Shown in pieces: positions 43,316-52,147 of a stretch of DNA of 64,000 nt. A model generated the notes under the pieces. The model had not been told where the DNA came from. It saw only the letters and a program-made list of their open reading frames with translations, and made no database searches. Numbering within the stretch: position 1 is the stretch's first letter; the number at the start of each line of letters is the position of its first letter. The translations under genes and the position numbers were made by a program. Source of the DNA: G965227875 sp965227875 (GTDB lineage Bacteria > Pseudomonadota > Alphaproteobacteria > Rhizobiales > JAJFHC01); the NCBI GenBank assembly GCA_965227875.1, contig OZ245783.1, forward strand, positions 4,030,001-4,094,000. The letters are read 5' to 3'.

Positions 43316-44732
43316 CGAACGACTCGCGGAAGAGTTCGGAAAATGCTTCTCGGATCCCCTCAGGTTCGTCGAGATCGCCTTCGACTGGGGTCGCGGGGAA
43401 CTTGCGGGTCATGACGGTCCCGACGAGATCCAGCGCTCTATCCTCGGTTCGGTCGGCAGGCGCCTGGGGAAGACCGAAGAAGCGGTGCGCCTCGCCGTGG
43501 CCTCCGGTCACGGGATCGGCAAGACCGCCGTCGTGGCGTGGATCATTCTGTGGTTCATGTCCACGAGACCGCATTGTGCCGGCGTGGTGACGGCGAACAC
43601 CAAGAACCAGCTGGATACCAAGACCTGGCGCGAACTGCGCTTGTGGCATCGGAGGGCGATAAATGCCCACTGGTTCTCATGGACCGCGACCAAGTTCGCC
43701 CATGTCGCGCATCCAGAAACCTGGACCATTGCGGCCATTCCCTGGTCCACCGAACGATCGGAAGCTTTCGCCGGACTGCATGGCAGGGATGTTCTGGTGA
43801 TCTATGACGAAGCGTCCGCGATCGACGACGGCATATGGGAGGTCTCGGAAGGCGCGATGACCACGCCCGGCGCGCTGTGGTGCGTTTTCGGCAACCCGAC
43901 CCGCGCCACGGGCCGGTTCCATAGTTGCTTCGGGCGCTTCCGGCATCGCTGGATCACCCATCGGGTCGACAGCCGCCGGTCCCGCCTGGCCAACCAGGTG
44001 CAGATCTCCCAGTGGGTCGAGGACTACGGAGAGGATTCCGACTTCGTGAGGGTCCGGGTCAAGGGCGCGTTTCCGCGTGCGGGATCCGACCAGTTCATTC
44101 CCCAGACAACGATCGACGCCGCGCGTCGGCGAACCGGCACGGGAGGCGGACCGAGGATTCTCGGGGTGGATGTCGCCCGTTTCGGTGACGACAGGACCGT
44201 TCTCCTGTTGCGAGACGGGGACCGGATCGCGTGGATCCGCACCTTCCGCGAACTGGACCTGATGCAGACGGCGGCCCGGGTCGCGAACGCCATAGACGAA
44301 CACAGGCCGGCGGCCGTGCATGTCGACGGTGTAGGCGTTGGCGGCGGGGTGGTGGATCGCCTGACGCACATGGGATACCGCTGTGCGGACGTGAATGCTG
44401 GTGGGGCGGCGCTCGATCCGCGTCGATTTTTCAATCTGAGGGCGGAAATGTGGAGCCGGATGCGTGACTGGCTTCGTGATCGGGGCGATGTGCCGGCGGA
44501 CAACGGGGATCTTGCGGAAGAACTCGCGGGCCCGTCATATGCGTTCGACGGTCAGCAGCGCCTGTGCCTTGAGAAGAAGTCGGACATGAAAGCGCGGGGC
44601 CTGTCATCCCCCGACATCGCGGACGGTCTTGCCCTGACCTTTGCGAGACCGGTGGCGCCGCCTGGCGTTTCACCGGACAGGTTCGGGACGGCCGAACCGC
44701 CGGTGGACCCTCTGGGATACGCAGCACGCTGA
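43305..44732 (+). CDS. terL: Phage terminase large subunit
   Basis: A 475-residue packaging ATPase/nuclease. Walker A is SGHGIGKT with K73, and Walker B is VLVIYDEAS with D168 and E169. The RNase H-like nuclease begins ILGVDVARFGDDRT with D289. The late SPDIADGLALTFARP block supplies the last nuclease aspartate. Both activities appear intact. It lies alone with terS: the next gene on this strand encodes a small exported protein, and the portal gene is 5.3 kb away beyond chromosomal-type genes on the other strand. Confidence 0.92.
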   Translation: MTTDERLAEEFGKCFSDPLRFVEIAFDWGRGELAGHDGPDEIQRSILGSVGRRLGKTEEAVRLAVASGHGIGKTAVVAWIILWFMSTRPHCAGVVTANTKNQLDTKTWRELRLWHRRAINAHWFSWTATKFAHVAHPETWTIAAIPWSTERSEAFAGLHGRDVLVIYDEASAIDDGIWEVSEGAMTTPGALWCVFGNPTRATGRFHSCFGRFRHRWITHRVDSRRSRLANQVQISQWVEDYGEDSDFVRVRVKGAFPRAGSDQFIPQTTIDAARRRTGTGGGPRILGVDVARFGDDRTVLLLRDGDRIAWIRTFRELDLMQTAARVANAIDEHRPAAVHVDGVGVGGGVVDRLTHMGYRCADVNAGGAALDPRRFFNLRAEMWSRMRDWLRDRGDVPADNGDLAEELAGPSYAFDGQQRLCLEKKSDMKARGLSSPDIADGLALTFARPVAPPGVSPDRFGTAEPPVDPLGYAAR

Positions 44733-44792
44733 CGACTGGACGTCGAAGGCATCCGCACACGAAAAAGCATCCGAATAATCATTCTCACGACC

Positions 44793-44844
44793 GTTTGACG
44801 CTGTTTGACGTCCGTTTGACGCAAGGCCGCTCCGCCGCTTGACG
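44793..44844 (+). repeat. Phased GTTTGACG direct repeats
   Basis: GTTTGACG occurs at 44793-44800, 44803-44810 and 44814-44821, and a variant GCTTGACG at 44837-44844. Start-to-start spacing is 10, 11 and 23 bases, so all lie on nearly the same DNA face. They fall between terL and the small exported gene at 44955 and may be a regulator array or overlapping -35 elements. Confidence 0.6.
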
Positions 44845-44954
44845 TCCAACTGACTGGCGGAACCGAAATGTCTTCCTGTCAGCACGACGGAAGGATCGGT
44901 CGGATCCCGGAACTTCCCGAAGCGAACCGAAGACCAGACAGAAGGACTGAAGCC

Positions 44955-45242
44955 ATGAAAAAGCAGATCATTCTCGCGTGCGCCCTGACGTTCGGCGCGC
45001 TTTCTCTCGCGGCGGCCCCGAGCAAGGCCAATGCATTCGACGGCGCTTTCCGGAACGGCGAAATCATCGTCAAGATCGGCCACAAGAAGAAGCATCGCCG
45101 GTTCCGTCACCGCCACGGGCATTTCGGTTTCCACTACGGCCCTAACTGCCGCTACTACCTGCGCAAGGCCAAGTGGACCGGCAGGCACTACTGGTGGCGC
45201 AAGTACGAGCGTTGCATGTGGCACAGGGGCTTCGCCTACTGA
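44955..45242 (+). CDS. Small exported His/Arg-rich protein
   Basis: A 95-residue protein with a signal peptide ending near KANA (residue 27). The mature part is unusually rich in His, Arg, Lys and aromatics (KKKHRRFRHRHGHFGFHYG, HYWWRKYERCMWHRGFAY). Two cysteines may pair. The composition suggests metal, polyanion or membrane binding, but no family is recognised. AAGGA precedes the ATG. Confidence 0.65.
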   Translation: MKKQIILACALTFGALSLAAAPSKANAFDGAFRNGEIIVKIGHKKKHRRFRHRHGHFGFHYGPNCRYYLRKAKWTGRHYWWRKYERCMWHRGFAY

Positions 45243-45330
45243 TCGCAGCCATGAGACACGTACGCGAGGCGCGGGGACGGTGACGTTCCCGCGCCGGCGC
45301 GCGTTGCGGATTCCGGATGTCGTCGTCCGG

Positions 45331-47271
45331 TCAGGTGAGCGGCTTGTTGAGACGGATCGTGCGTGGTGACGCCTGTGGTTCGTTCCGGGCGTCGAGGCCG
45401 GAGGCGCCCCGCGGTGTCTCGACCTGTGGAGGATGCGCGCTCCCGGCAAGGGGATGGTGTCGGGCCGTTTCGCCCGACAGGAGTGGGCGCGCGGTGTGCT
45501 GGTCACCGAGAACCGGTTGGGACTGCGCGACCAACGGAGCATCGTGGGCTGCGGGGCCGGCTGCGGCAGTGGATGGGGCCGGCTGTCCACCAGGTGCAAT
45601 GTGATCCAGGTCGCCGCCACCGCGCCATCGTGTGACCACGTCCTGCAGGAAGGACGGATCTTCCGAGTCGACGCTCCAGCGCTGGGAAAACCTGCTGTTG
45701 TCTCCCTTCGGCAATGCATCCGGCGGCAACCGGTCGAAACGGATACGCCCGGGCAGCGTGATGCCTTCGCCGAATGCGATCGCCTCGCCCGTGCTCATCG
45801 ATGGCAGAAAATCGAGCAGGCTGGCGGCTGCGTCCGAAATGGCCGCCTTGACGATATCCTGATCCTTCTCGTTCGACATGCGCAGCGCAAAGATCGTGTT
45901 GCACTGGGACAGTATGGTCGGATCGAGTTCCGAGGGGCGCTGGCTCACGACGCTGAGTGATACGCCGTATTTGCGCCCCTCCTTGGCAATGCGCGAGAGA
46001 GCCCGCTTCGCGGGCTCGAAACCGAGGGATCGGTCCCTGGGCATGTAGCGGTGCGCTTCCTCGCAAACGAGATGGACCGGAATGTTTCCGTTGCTCCATA
46101 GCCCGAAATCGAAGGTCATCCGGCAAAGCACCGAAACCACGACACTGACCACATCGGACGGCAGGCCGGTCAGTTCCAGAATGGTGATGGGCCTGCCGTT
46201 GACGGGCACGCGGAACAACTGGCCTAGAAGCTCGACCATCTTGTCCTCGATCGTCAGGTTGCCGAACATGAAGGCGAACCGCGGATCCTGCGAAAGCGAC
46301 TCGAGACGCTCCTTGAGCCGCATGAAGGGTGCCCGATCCCGCCTCAGATCCAGCCGGCCGAGTTGTTCCTGGATGAGATTGATCAGTTCGGAAATGCGGT
46401 ATGGAACAGGCGTGTCTGCCGAGATCCCGCCGAAGTCGGCGAGGCGGCGCTGGATAAGCGATGAACGTTCCCGTCCGCGATTGGAGGCGTACCGGTGCTT
46501 GGCGACCGTCACGATCTCGCTGAGGATGTCCTGTTCCGCACTTCTCTCCGGCTGACCACCGAGCACGACCTCCGAAAATTCCTCGATCGTGAACAGCCAG
46601 AAGGGCAACGTGAGGCGCGATGGCGTAATCACTTCTGCCATTCCGCTGAACGATGACGCGTACTCGTTGTGGGGATCCAGCAGCAGAATGTGGGCCTGGG
46701 GATTGCTGGCCAGAATTTGCCTGAGGATCAGGGCGACGGTGCAGGACTTGCCAGTGCCGGTCGACCCCAGAACCGCGAAATGCTTGCCGAGCAGATCGTC
46801 GATATCGACCATGGCCGGGATCGAGGAATCCTGTTGAAGACAACCGATGCGGATCGTCTTGCCCTCGTTGCTTGCATAGACGTTGTGGAGTTGCTCGCGG
46901 CTCGCCACAGCCACGGTGTCGCCCAGGGTCGGGTAGGTCGAGACGCCACGTCTGAACACGACCTTGCCGGCGTCGTCGGAAAAGAGCTCTCCGACAAGTT
47001 CGAGTTCGATGATCCGGATTTCCCGTTCGCCGGGGTCGTTTGCGGGCACCGGAACACTCATCGCGGATACGAGGCCGAATACGGTGTTCGACCGCGTCCT
47101 GACCGTTAGGAGGGAGCCCATCGCGGCGGTCTTGCCGTCGCCCGAACCGGGCGTATCGTCCAGCACGGCGATTGCCTGGGAACCGGTCACCGACACGATC
47201 CGCCCGATCGGGGCGTTGGTCTCCAGGGGTTCCGAAACCGGGTTGTCCTGTGAATCAGAAAGTAGCGGCAT
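45331..47271 (-). CDS. HerA/DUF87-type ATP-binding protein
   Basis: A 646-residue FtsK/HerA-superfamily ATPase. Walker A is AVLGSTGTGKSCT (about residues 165-180). The first acidic strand is ILLLDPHNEY, and the later VHLVCEEAHRYM and SVVSQRPSELDPTILSQCNTIFALR are the motor and sensor blocks of HerA. The last 100 residues are proline-rich. HerA-type motors pump DNA, often with NurA or other nucleases, but none is adjacent. It lies 18 bases behind the histidine kinase gene, so both form one operon. The pair sits between terL and the capsid operon on the opposite strand. Confidence 0.85.
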   Translation of the reverse strand: MPLLSDSQDNPVSEPLETNAPIGRIVSVTGSQAIAVLDDTPGSGDGKTAAMGSLLTVRTRSNTVFGLVSAMSVPVPANDPGEREIRIIELELVGELFSDDAGKVVFRRGVSTYPTLGDTVAVASREQLHNVYASNEGKTIRIGCLQQDSSIPAMVDIDDLLGKHFAVLGSTGTGKSCTVALILRQILASNPQAHILLLDPHNEYASSFSGMAEVITPSRLTLPFWLFTIEEFSEVVLGGQPERSAEQDILSEIVTVAKHRYASNRGRERSSLIQRRLADFGGISADTPVPYRISELINLIQEQLGRLDLRRDRAPFMRLKERLESLSQDPRFAFMFGNLTIEDKMVELLGQLFRVPVNGRPITILELTGLPSDVVSVVVSVLCRMTFDFGLWSNGNIPVHLVCEEAHRYMPRDRSLGFEPAKRALSRIAKEGRKYGVSLSVVSQRPSELDPTILSQCNTIFALRMSNEKDQDIVKAAISDAAASLLDFLPSMSTGEAIAFGEGITLPGRIRFDRLPPDALPKGDNSRFSQRWSVDSEDPSFLQDVVTRWRGGGDLDHIAPGGQPAPSTAAAGPAAHDAPLVAQSQPVLGDQHTARPLLSGETARHHPLAGSAHPPQVETPRGASGLDARNEPQASPRTIRLNKPLT

Positions 47272-47289
47272 GACGACTCTTTCCGTGCC

Positions 47290-48153
47290 CTAGTTTTCTC
47301 GAGACGATGTGCGCGGCAACGTGAGCGTGACTTCGGTGCCACGTTCCTTGACGCTTGAAATTGTCAGGCTTCCGTCCTGAAGTTCGATCAGCGCCTTGGC
47401 TATCGGGAGCCCGAGGCCGCCGCCATTGTGACGACGGTCGAGGCCTGAATCGATCTGCCCGAACTTGCTCAGTGCCAGTTCGATGTCCTGCTCGGACATG
47501 CCCGTTCCCTTGTCTGCGACGACGACACGGACATGGCCGTGCGGGACGTCGCTGATGGCGACATGCACGGGGCCTCCAGGGCTTGAAAACTTCACGGCGT
47601 TGTCGATCACGCTGAGCAGGATCTGCCTCGTTTTCGCCTGGTCGGCGAAGGCCAGACCGGCCTCGCCGTCGCAAGACCTGCTGAACTGGATGCCTTTCTG
47701 GCGGGCGGTGCCGGCCAGTTCGGAAAAACAGGCATCTGTGATCTCGCAAAGATCGATCTCGTCGCTGTTGATGGTGATCGACCCGCTCTGGATCTTGGTC
47801 AGTTCGAGCAGGCGGTTGATCATCTTGAGAAGTTCAAGCGCGGATCCGTTGATGAACTGGCAGAATTCCCGGGTCTGGTCGTTCGAAAGCGCGCCTGGTT
47901 CGGACGTTTTCAGGACATCCGAAAAGCCGATAATGGCGTTAAGAGGCGTTCGCAATTCATGGCTCATGTTCGCGATGAAAGCCGCACGGGCCCGGTACGC
48001 CATCTCCGCTTCGGCACTGGCGGCCCGCAAAGCGACATCTGCCTTGTGGCGATGCACGGCATTGCCGAGGTCGGACGCGTATCGCGAGATGAGACGCCGC
48101 CTGTTGCCGTCTTGAGCAGGTCGGAATTGCAAAGCATGTCTCCGGTGACACAA
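47290..48153 (-). CDS. Sensor histidine kinase (cytoplasmic core)
   Basis: A 287-residue kinase with the phosphoacceptor H65 in ANMSHELRTPLNAIIGFSDVL and ATPase boxes N (SVIDNAVKFS), G1 (VVVADKGTGMS) and G2 (NGGGLGLPIAKAL). The HisKA type resembles PleC/DivJ kinases. The start is unclear: a TTG at 48153 gives the longest frame and no good ATG precedes the HisKA domain, so about 64 residues of sensor are all that is present. It leads the operon with the HerA-like gene. Confidence 0.82.
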   Translation of the reverse strand: MCHRRHALQFRPAQDGNRRRLISRYASDLGNAVHRHKADVALRAASAEAEMAYRARAAFIANMSHELRTPLNAIIGFSDVLKTSEPGALSNDQTREFCQFINGSALELLKMINRLLELTKIQSGSITINSDEIDLCEITDACFSELAGTARQKGIQFSRSCDGEAGLAFADQAKTRQILLSVIDNAVKFSSPGGPVHVAISDVPHGHVRVVVADKGTGMSEQDIELALSKFGQIDSGLDRRHNGGGLGLPIAKALIELQDGSLTISSVKERGTEVTLTLPRTSSREN

Positions 48154-48240
48154 ACCGGCGCGATTATGGGACTTATGTAATAATTGCGGGTTAATCGAAG
48201 GTAGTGGACACCGTCAGGAATTAATCTCCGGACAGCAATC

Positions 48241-48271
48241 GGCCCGGAACGTGGGCTGGACGTTCCGGGCC
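48241..48271. repeat. 12-bp perfect inverted repeat (hairpin)
   Basis: GGCCCGGAACGT (48241-48252) and its exact complement ACGTTCCGGGCC (48260-48271) are separated by 7 bases. No T run follows on either strand. It lies between the histidine kinase start and the 3' end of the minus-strand gene at 48382 and may be a processing or termination structure. Confidence 0.75.
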
Positions 48272-48297
48272 GTGACGCTCCTTTGAGGGAAGGAGCC

Positions 48298-48367
48298 AGC
48301 ACCCCGCATCAGGGCTGGTCAACGTCCCGGCATATTCAGGGCAGGGTACCGGGAGGTGCGGGGTGCT
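48298..48367. repeat. 11-bp inverted repeat enclosing 48 bases
   Basis: AGCACCCCGCA (48298-48308) pairs exactly with TGCGGGGTGCT (48357-48367). Together with a smaller hairpin (GCTCCTT / AAGGAGC, about 48277-48298) it makes a set of stems directly behind the stop of the gene at 48382. Confidence 0.65.
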
Positions 48368-48381
48368 GAAGAAGAATGCGA

Positions 48382-48729
48382 TCAGAAGCGATGGCGGCTG
48401 ATGACCCGTCCGCTATAGGCGTCGATGCGAAGGCTGTAGCGTCGTCCGTTCTTGCGGGCCTTCACCTTGTAGACATCGCCTCTGAGGCGCAGCCGGCGGA
48501 AATTGTAGTATCCGCGCCGCTCGAGCTTGCGAAGCACCCGCCAACGCGGAAGGGCATCCTGGTAGCTGTAGGCCGGCTCGTAGAACGGGTCATAGTGATT
48601 GTAGCCATTGTGCCAGTGTCCCGAGCCGAAACCGATCGTCACGCCGACCTTGCCCGCTTCTGCAGATGGCTGTGAAAACGTCATTGCGGCGGCGATTGCT
48701 GCGGCGAAAATTGCGGTGCTTTTGATCAT
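48382..48729 (-). CDS. Small exported protein with PepSY-like C terminus
   Basis: A 115-residue protein with a signal peptide (MIKSTAIFAAAIAAAMTFSQPSAEA), a His/Tyr-rich middle (GHWHNGYNHYDPFYEPAY) and a C-terminal PepSY-like strand set ending RRYSLRIDAYSGRVISRHRF. The ATG at 48729 has AGGAG 8 bases before. It is a distant look-alike of the gene at 42406. Function unknown. The 388 bases from here to the promoter at 49118 hold no gene I can support. Confidence 0.65.
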   Translation of the reverse strand: MIKSTAIFAAAIAAAMTFSQPSAEAGKVGVTIGFGSGHWHNGYNHYDPFYEPAYSYQDALPRWRVLRKLERRGYYNFRRLRLRGDVYKVKARKNGRRYSLRIDAYSGRVISRHRF

Positions 48730-49117
48730 CTTCTTCTCCTGGGAGCCTGACAGGTGGTTTTGCACTGAACTCTTGGGCCTTGTGACCGATCCGGACGATT
48801 GTCGTCCGTCCTGGCGTGTTGCGATGACCAACAGTTGGAAATTGATTTCCGGGATTGCAACGCAGTTCCCCCGGTAGGGCGCTGTTCCCGCACCAATTGG
48901 GCCGGGAATCGTTTGGTTTCGCACGAAATAGTTCGTGAATCGGTTTTGGAGAAACCTTTCGCAAGGCACTGAAAAGTAGAGACTAATCTTTATCGTGAAT
49001 ACGTAGAATTACGGGTTCTGAGTGCGTGAATGCAGGGCACGTGAATTGTGCGTCAATTCTGCGTCGCACCGGTTAGCGGGGCTTTTTCAGGCACACGACT
49101 CGAATTCGCTCCGGGAT

Positions 49118-49158
49118 TTGACGGCGTCGGTGACGAACTGTATGTTCATGTTACGTTC
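49118..49158 (+). promoter_or_regulatory. Promoter with LexA (SOS) box, capsid operon
   Basis: TTGACG (49118-49123), a 17-base spacer and TATGTT (49141-49146) are followed by the LexA site GTTC-N7-GTTC at 49144-49158, overlapping the -10. It lies 72 bases before the first gene of the podovirus-like operon and nearly duplicates the element at 40503. This makes LexA-controlled expression of the particle genes likely. Confidence 0.8.
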
Positions 49159-49230
49159 TGATCAGTGGGCCGGAGAAACCGACCAACGGCCCAGGCGGTC
49201 CGGACGTCCTCCCCGAAACCGGAGTTTTGC

Positions 49231-49725
49231 ATGACAGTGATCGTGCCTGCGCGCCTGCAAGACGTGGTGTTCGTCGCGGAGCGCATGCGCCGGGAAGACC
49301 GCCTCGAGATCTTCTGTCAGTGGCCGAGCGAAAATGCCCAGGCGCTTGCAAGAAGCGCCGCCATGTCGTCGCCGCGCCATTGTTACGCTGCGGTCGTGGG
49401 AGAAACACCGGTCGCGGTGTTCGGGGCCGGGGAAATTCACTCGGGACTATGGGGCGCATGGGCATTCGGCACCGACCGCATGCGCAGGGCAATCCCCCAG
49501 GCGACCCGATTCATTCGCAACGTGATGACACCAAGACTGTTGTGCTCAGGCGCAAGGCGCGTGGAAGCGCGATCCCTTGCAAGCCATGCTGTGGCACACG
49601 CCTGGCTCGAGACCCTTGGCGCGGTTCGCGAGTGCGACCTGCCGGACTACGGGAAACACGGCGAACGGTTCGTCCTGTTCGCCTGGAGACGAAGCGATTT
49701 CCACCGGCGATCGCAACAGAATTGA
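49231..49725 (+). CDS. Phage GNAT-fold protein, T7 gp13/DUF2833-like
   Basis: A 164-residue protein with the GNAT-like layout of the podovirus gp13 family: an N-terminal ARLQDVVFVAERMRREDRLEI, a central HCYAAVVGETPVAVFGAGE, and a WGAWAFGTDRMRRAIPQATRF helix. These proteins are internal head or assembly proteins, and acetyl transfer is unproven. It is the first gene behind the SOS promoter at 49118. Confidence 0.7.
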   Translation: MTVIVPARLQDVVFVAERMRREDRLEIFCQWPSENAQALARSAAMSSPRHCYAAVVGETPVAVFGAGEIHSGLWGAWAFGTDRMRRAIPQATRFIRNVMTPRLLCSGARRVEARSLASHAVAHAWLETLGAVRECDLPDYGKHGERFVLFAWRRSDFHRRSQQN

Positions 49726-49852
49726 GTGCCGCGTTCCACGTGTTTTCGCCTCGCTGACGGAGCGATGACCCGGTCGATCGATCGATCCGCGTGCCGGCCA
49801 GCGCATATCCGAGCCACTTCACCAGTTTTTCTTCATAAGGAGAGTCCCCGAC

Positions 49853-50053
49853 ATGTGTCTTTCGTCGCCCAAGGTTCCGGCTCCGCCGCCGCCACCCCCG
49901 TTGCCCGAGGAAAACGAAGAGATCCGCGAACGCCAGGCTGCGGAGCGTCGCAGGTTGCGCAATCTCAAGGGACGTTCGGCGACGATTCTCACGAGCGGTC
50001 TCGGAGATGTCTCGAGCAGGAAATCGGCGTCGAAAGTCCTGCTCGGCAACTGA
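49853..50053 (+). CDS. Small phage protein preceding the portal
   Basis: A 66-residue protein with a proline stretch (VPAPPPPPPLPEENEE), an Arg-rich helix and a C-terminal GRSATILTSGLGD motif. Small proteins with the same R-G-x-S-T-I-L-T ending stand before head-tail connector genes in many alphaproteobacterial prophages. AAGGAGAG precedes the ATG. It is probably a minor structural or assembly protein. Confidence 0.72.
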   Translation: MCLSSPKVPAPPPPPPLPEENEEIRERQAAERRRLRNLKGRSATILTSGLGDVSSRKSASKVLLGN

Positions 50054-50076
50054 GCGATACGAAGGAGAGACTTCTC

Positions 50077-51837
50077 ATGTCAGTCGTTGACGATCTGATC
50101 GCCAGAGCGGATGCGCTTACCGTCCGACGGGCGTCTTTCGAGCGAATCTGGCGCGACGTTGCCGAGGTCGTGATGCCGTCGGCGCCCGATTTCGATACCG
50201 CCCAGTCTGCTGTGACGATGACGAACGACAACATTGCGAGGACCAGCGATAGATCCTCCCGCATTTACGACTCCACTGGCGTCTGGGCCGCCGACCGGCT
50301 CGCGGCAGGAATCGAGAGCCTTGTCACCCCGCAATCCGAGAAATGGCACGATCTGGCATTCGATGATCCTCTCGCGGGCGTTGCTGATGACGACGGGCGT
50401 ATCTGGCTCGACAGGTTGCGCGATGTTCTCTTTGCGATCCGCTACGAGCCGGGCGCAGGGTTCGTGGAGGCCAACCAACAGGCGCTTCGCAGCGTAGTCT
50501 CCCTCGGGACGGGTCTCATCTTCGTCGATGAAGGTGTCGGCCGGCAGGTTGTCCGGTATCGCCCGATGCCGCTGTCGGAATGTTATCTCGATGTCGACTG
50601 TTTCGGGCAGGTCGATACGGTCTGCAGGCTCTTCGCTCTGACAGCGCGCCAGGCGCGACAGCAATTCGGCGACAACCTGAGCGCGGCAGTCGCCGAGGCC
50701 GCCGTTTCGGAAAAGGACAAGGATCGGCTGTTTGCCTTCCTTCATGTGGTGCAGCCCAGAGAGGAAACGGGATCCCGCAGGCAGGCGAACAGGAACCTGC
50801 GATACGCGTCCTACTATGTGGAACTCGACGAACGACAACTGGTTGCTGACAGCGGCTTTTTCGAGTTCCCCTACATCGACTATCGATGGTCTCCCCAGCC
50901 AGGCTGCGCCTATGGGGAAGGCCCGGTCATGCAGGCCCTTGCCGACATAAAGACGCTCAACGCAATGTCGATGACCGCGCTGCGTGCGGGCCAGCAGGCA
51001 GTCGATCCTCCGCTTGCCATTGCTGACGACGGCGTGATCAACCGGCCCAACCTGAATGCACGTGCCATCAACTATGGCGGTATCGATCAAAACGGGCGCT
51101 TGCGCATACAACCGATCATCACGGCCCGGCATCCCGACCTGGCGGAAGCCATCATGAACCAGCGCCGCGACGCTGTGCGCGAGAGCCTCTTCATCAACCT
51201 CTTTCAGGCGCTCACCAGCAATCCCGGAATGTCCGCGACGGAGGCCCTGATCCGGTCCAACGAGAAGGGCCAGCTGCTCGGGCCGGCCGGAGCGCGCATA
51301 CAGAACGGGCTGGCCAGGATGATCGAGCGGGAGTTCGGCATCCTTCGCCGTCGCGGCCTGTTTGAACACGGTGACCTCGTTCCGCCGGACGGTGTTCCGG
51401 GAAACCCGTTCAGCGCGCGCTTCACGTCACCGCTCGACCGCATGCGACGTTCAAGTGAGCTTGTCGGACTGGAACGCACGCTCGAACTCGCCACGCGTCT
51501 TGGCCAGATCGACCCCGGAGTATTCGACAACATCGATGCGGACGAGGCACTGAGGCTTTCGGCGGATGTCAACGGTGCGCCTCAGCGGATGCTGCGATCC
51601 GCAGCGGATCGCGACGAGTTGCGCCAACAGCGCTCCGTGCCGGAAGCGGAACCCGTGACCGATCCCGGAAGCGCGGAGGAACTGATGAACGACGTCGCGA
51701 ATGCGTTGCAACCCAGCATGGCATCGCAGGTCGCGAACGAGGCATCGACAGACATTCCCGTCGATGCATTCCGCGGGCCAGCGGCCGCGGCCGCGCCCGC
51801 ACTCCTGGAGGCAGCCGGCGATGTGGCGACATCTTAG
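50077..51837 (+). CDS. Podovirus portal (head-to-tail connecting) protein
   Basis: A 586-residue portal of the T7-like connector family. The N-terminal ARADALTVRRASFERIWRDVAEVVMPSAPDF, GVWAADRLAAGIESLVTPQSEKWHDL and the central PFPYIDYRW-like FEFPYIDYRW and GEGPVMQALADIKTLNAM blocks are typical. The C-terminal 100 residues are variable and Ala-rich. The ATG at 50077 has GAAGGAGAG behind it. Twelve such subunits would form the packaging vertex. It overlaps the next gene by 17 bases. Confidence 0.9.
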   Translation: MSVVDDLIARADALTVRRASFERIWRDVAEVVMPSAPDFDTAQSAVTMTNDNIARTSDRSSRIYDSTGVWAADRLAAGIESLVTPQSEKWHDLAFDDPLAGVADDDGRIWLDRLRDVLFAIRYEPGAGFVEANQQALRSVVSLGTGLIFVDEGVGRQVVRYRPMPLSECYLDVDCFGQVDTVCRLFALTARQARQQFGDNLSAAVAEAAVSEKDKDRLFAFLHVVQPREETGSRRQANRNLRYASYYVELDERQLVADSGFFEFPYIDYRWSPQPGCAYGEGPVMQALADIKTLNAMSMTALRAGQQAVDPPLAIADDGVINRPNLNARAINYGGIDQNGRLRIQPIITARHPDLAEAIMNQRRDAVRESLFINLFQALTSNPGMSATEALIRSNEKGQLLGPAGARIQNGLARMIEREFGILRRRGLFEHGDLVPPDGVPGNPFSARFTSPLDRMRRSSELVGLERTLELATRLGQIDPGVFDNIDADEALRLSADVNGAPQRMLRSAADRDELRQQRSVPEAEPVTDPGSAEELMNDVANALQPSMASQVANEASTDIPVDAFRGPAAAAAPALLEAAGDVATS

Positions 51838-52147
51838 CACTTCCTATGCGCCCGGCCTGCGCCGGCGCCTCCAGGCCCGATACGCGCTTGCCAGGTCCTA
51901 TCGCCGCCTCTTTGGGGGTCAGGGATCGAAGGCAGATGCGGAGATCGTGCTTGCCGATCTCGCGAACCACAGCGGCTTCTATCGCGTGACAGAACCGGGT
52001 GCAGGACCCCTCGAGTTCCAGGAAGGCAAGCGCGCGATTTTCGGGCGCATCTTCCGGTTCTTGAGAATGTCTGCAGAGGAGGCCGTGTCTCTCGAGGAAG
52101 CCGCCCGGGCCGAGGCGCTTGCGGACAACCGGGAGGGAGAACTGTGA
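51821..52147 (+). CDS. Bbp19-like phage protein
   Basis: A 108-residue protein. LARSYRRLFGGQGSKADAEIVLADLANHSGFYRV and EFQEGKRAIFGRIFRFL match the small family named after Bordetella phage BPP-1 Bbp19, which usually lies by the portal gene. It starts inside the portal gene (17-base overlap) with GGAGG upstream. Its role is probably head completion or assembly. A terminator at 52319 ends this first part of the operon. Confidence 0.72.
   Translation: MWRHLSTSYAPGLRRRLQARYALARSYRRLFGGQGSKADAEIVLADLANHSGFYRVTEPGAGPLEFQEGKRAIFGRIFRFLRMSAEEAVSLEEAARAEALADNREGEL

Noticed and set aside
45331..48153. HerA ATPase and histidine kinase as a phage-defence pair.
   Set aside because: No nuclease, SIR2 or other effector partner is adjacent, and such kinase/HerA pairs look like ordinary chromosomal genes.
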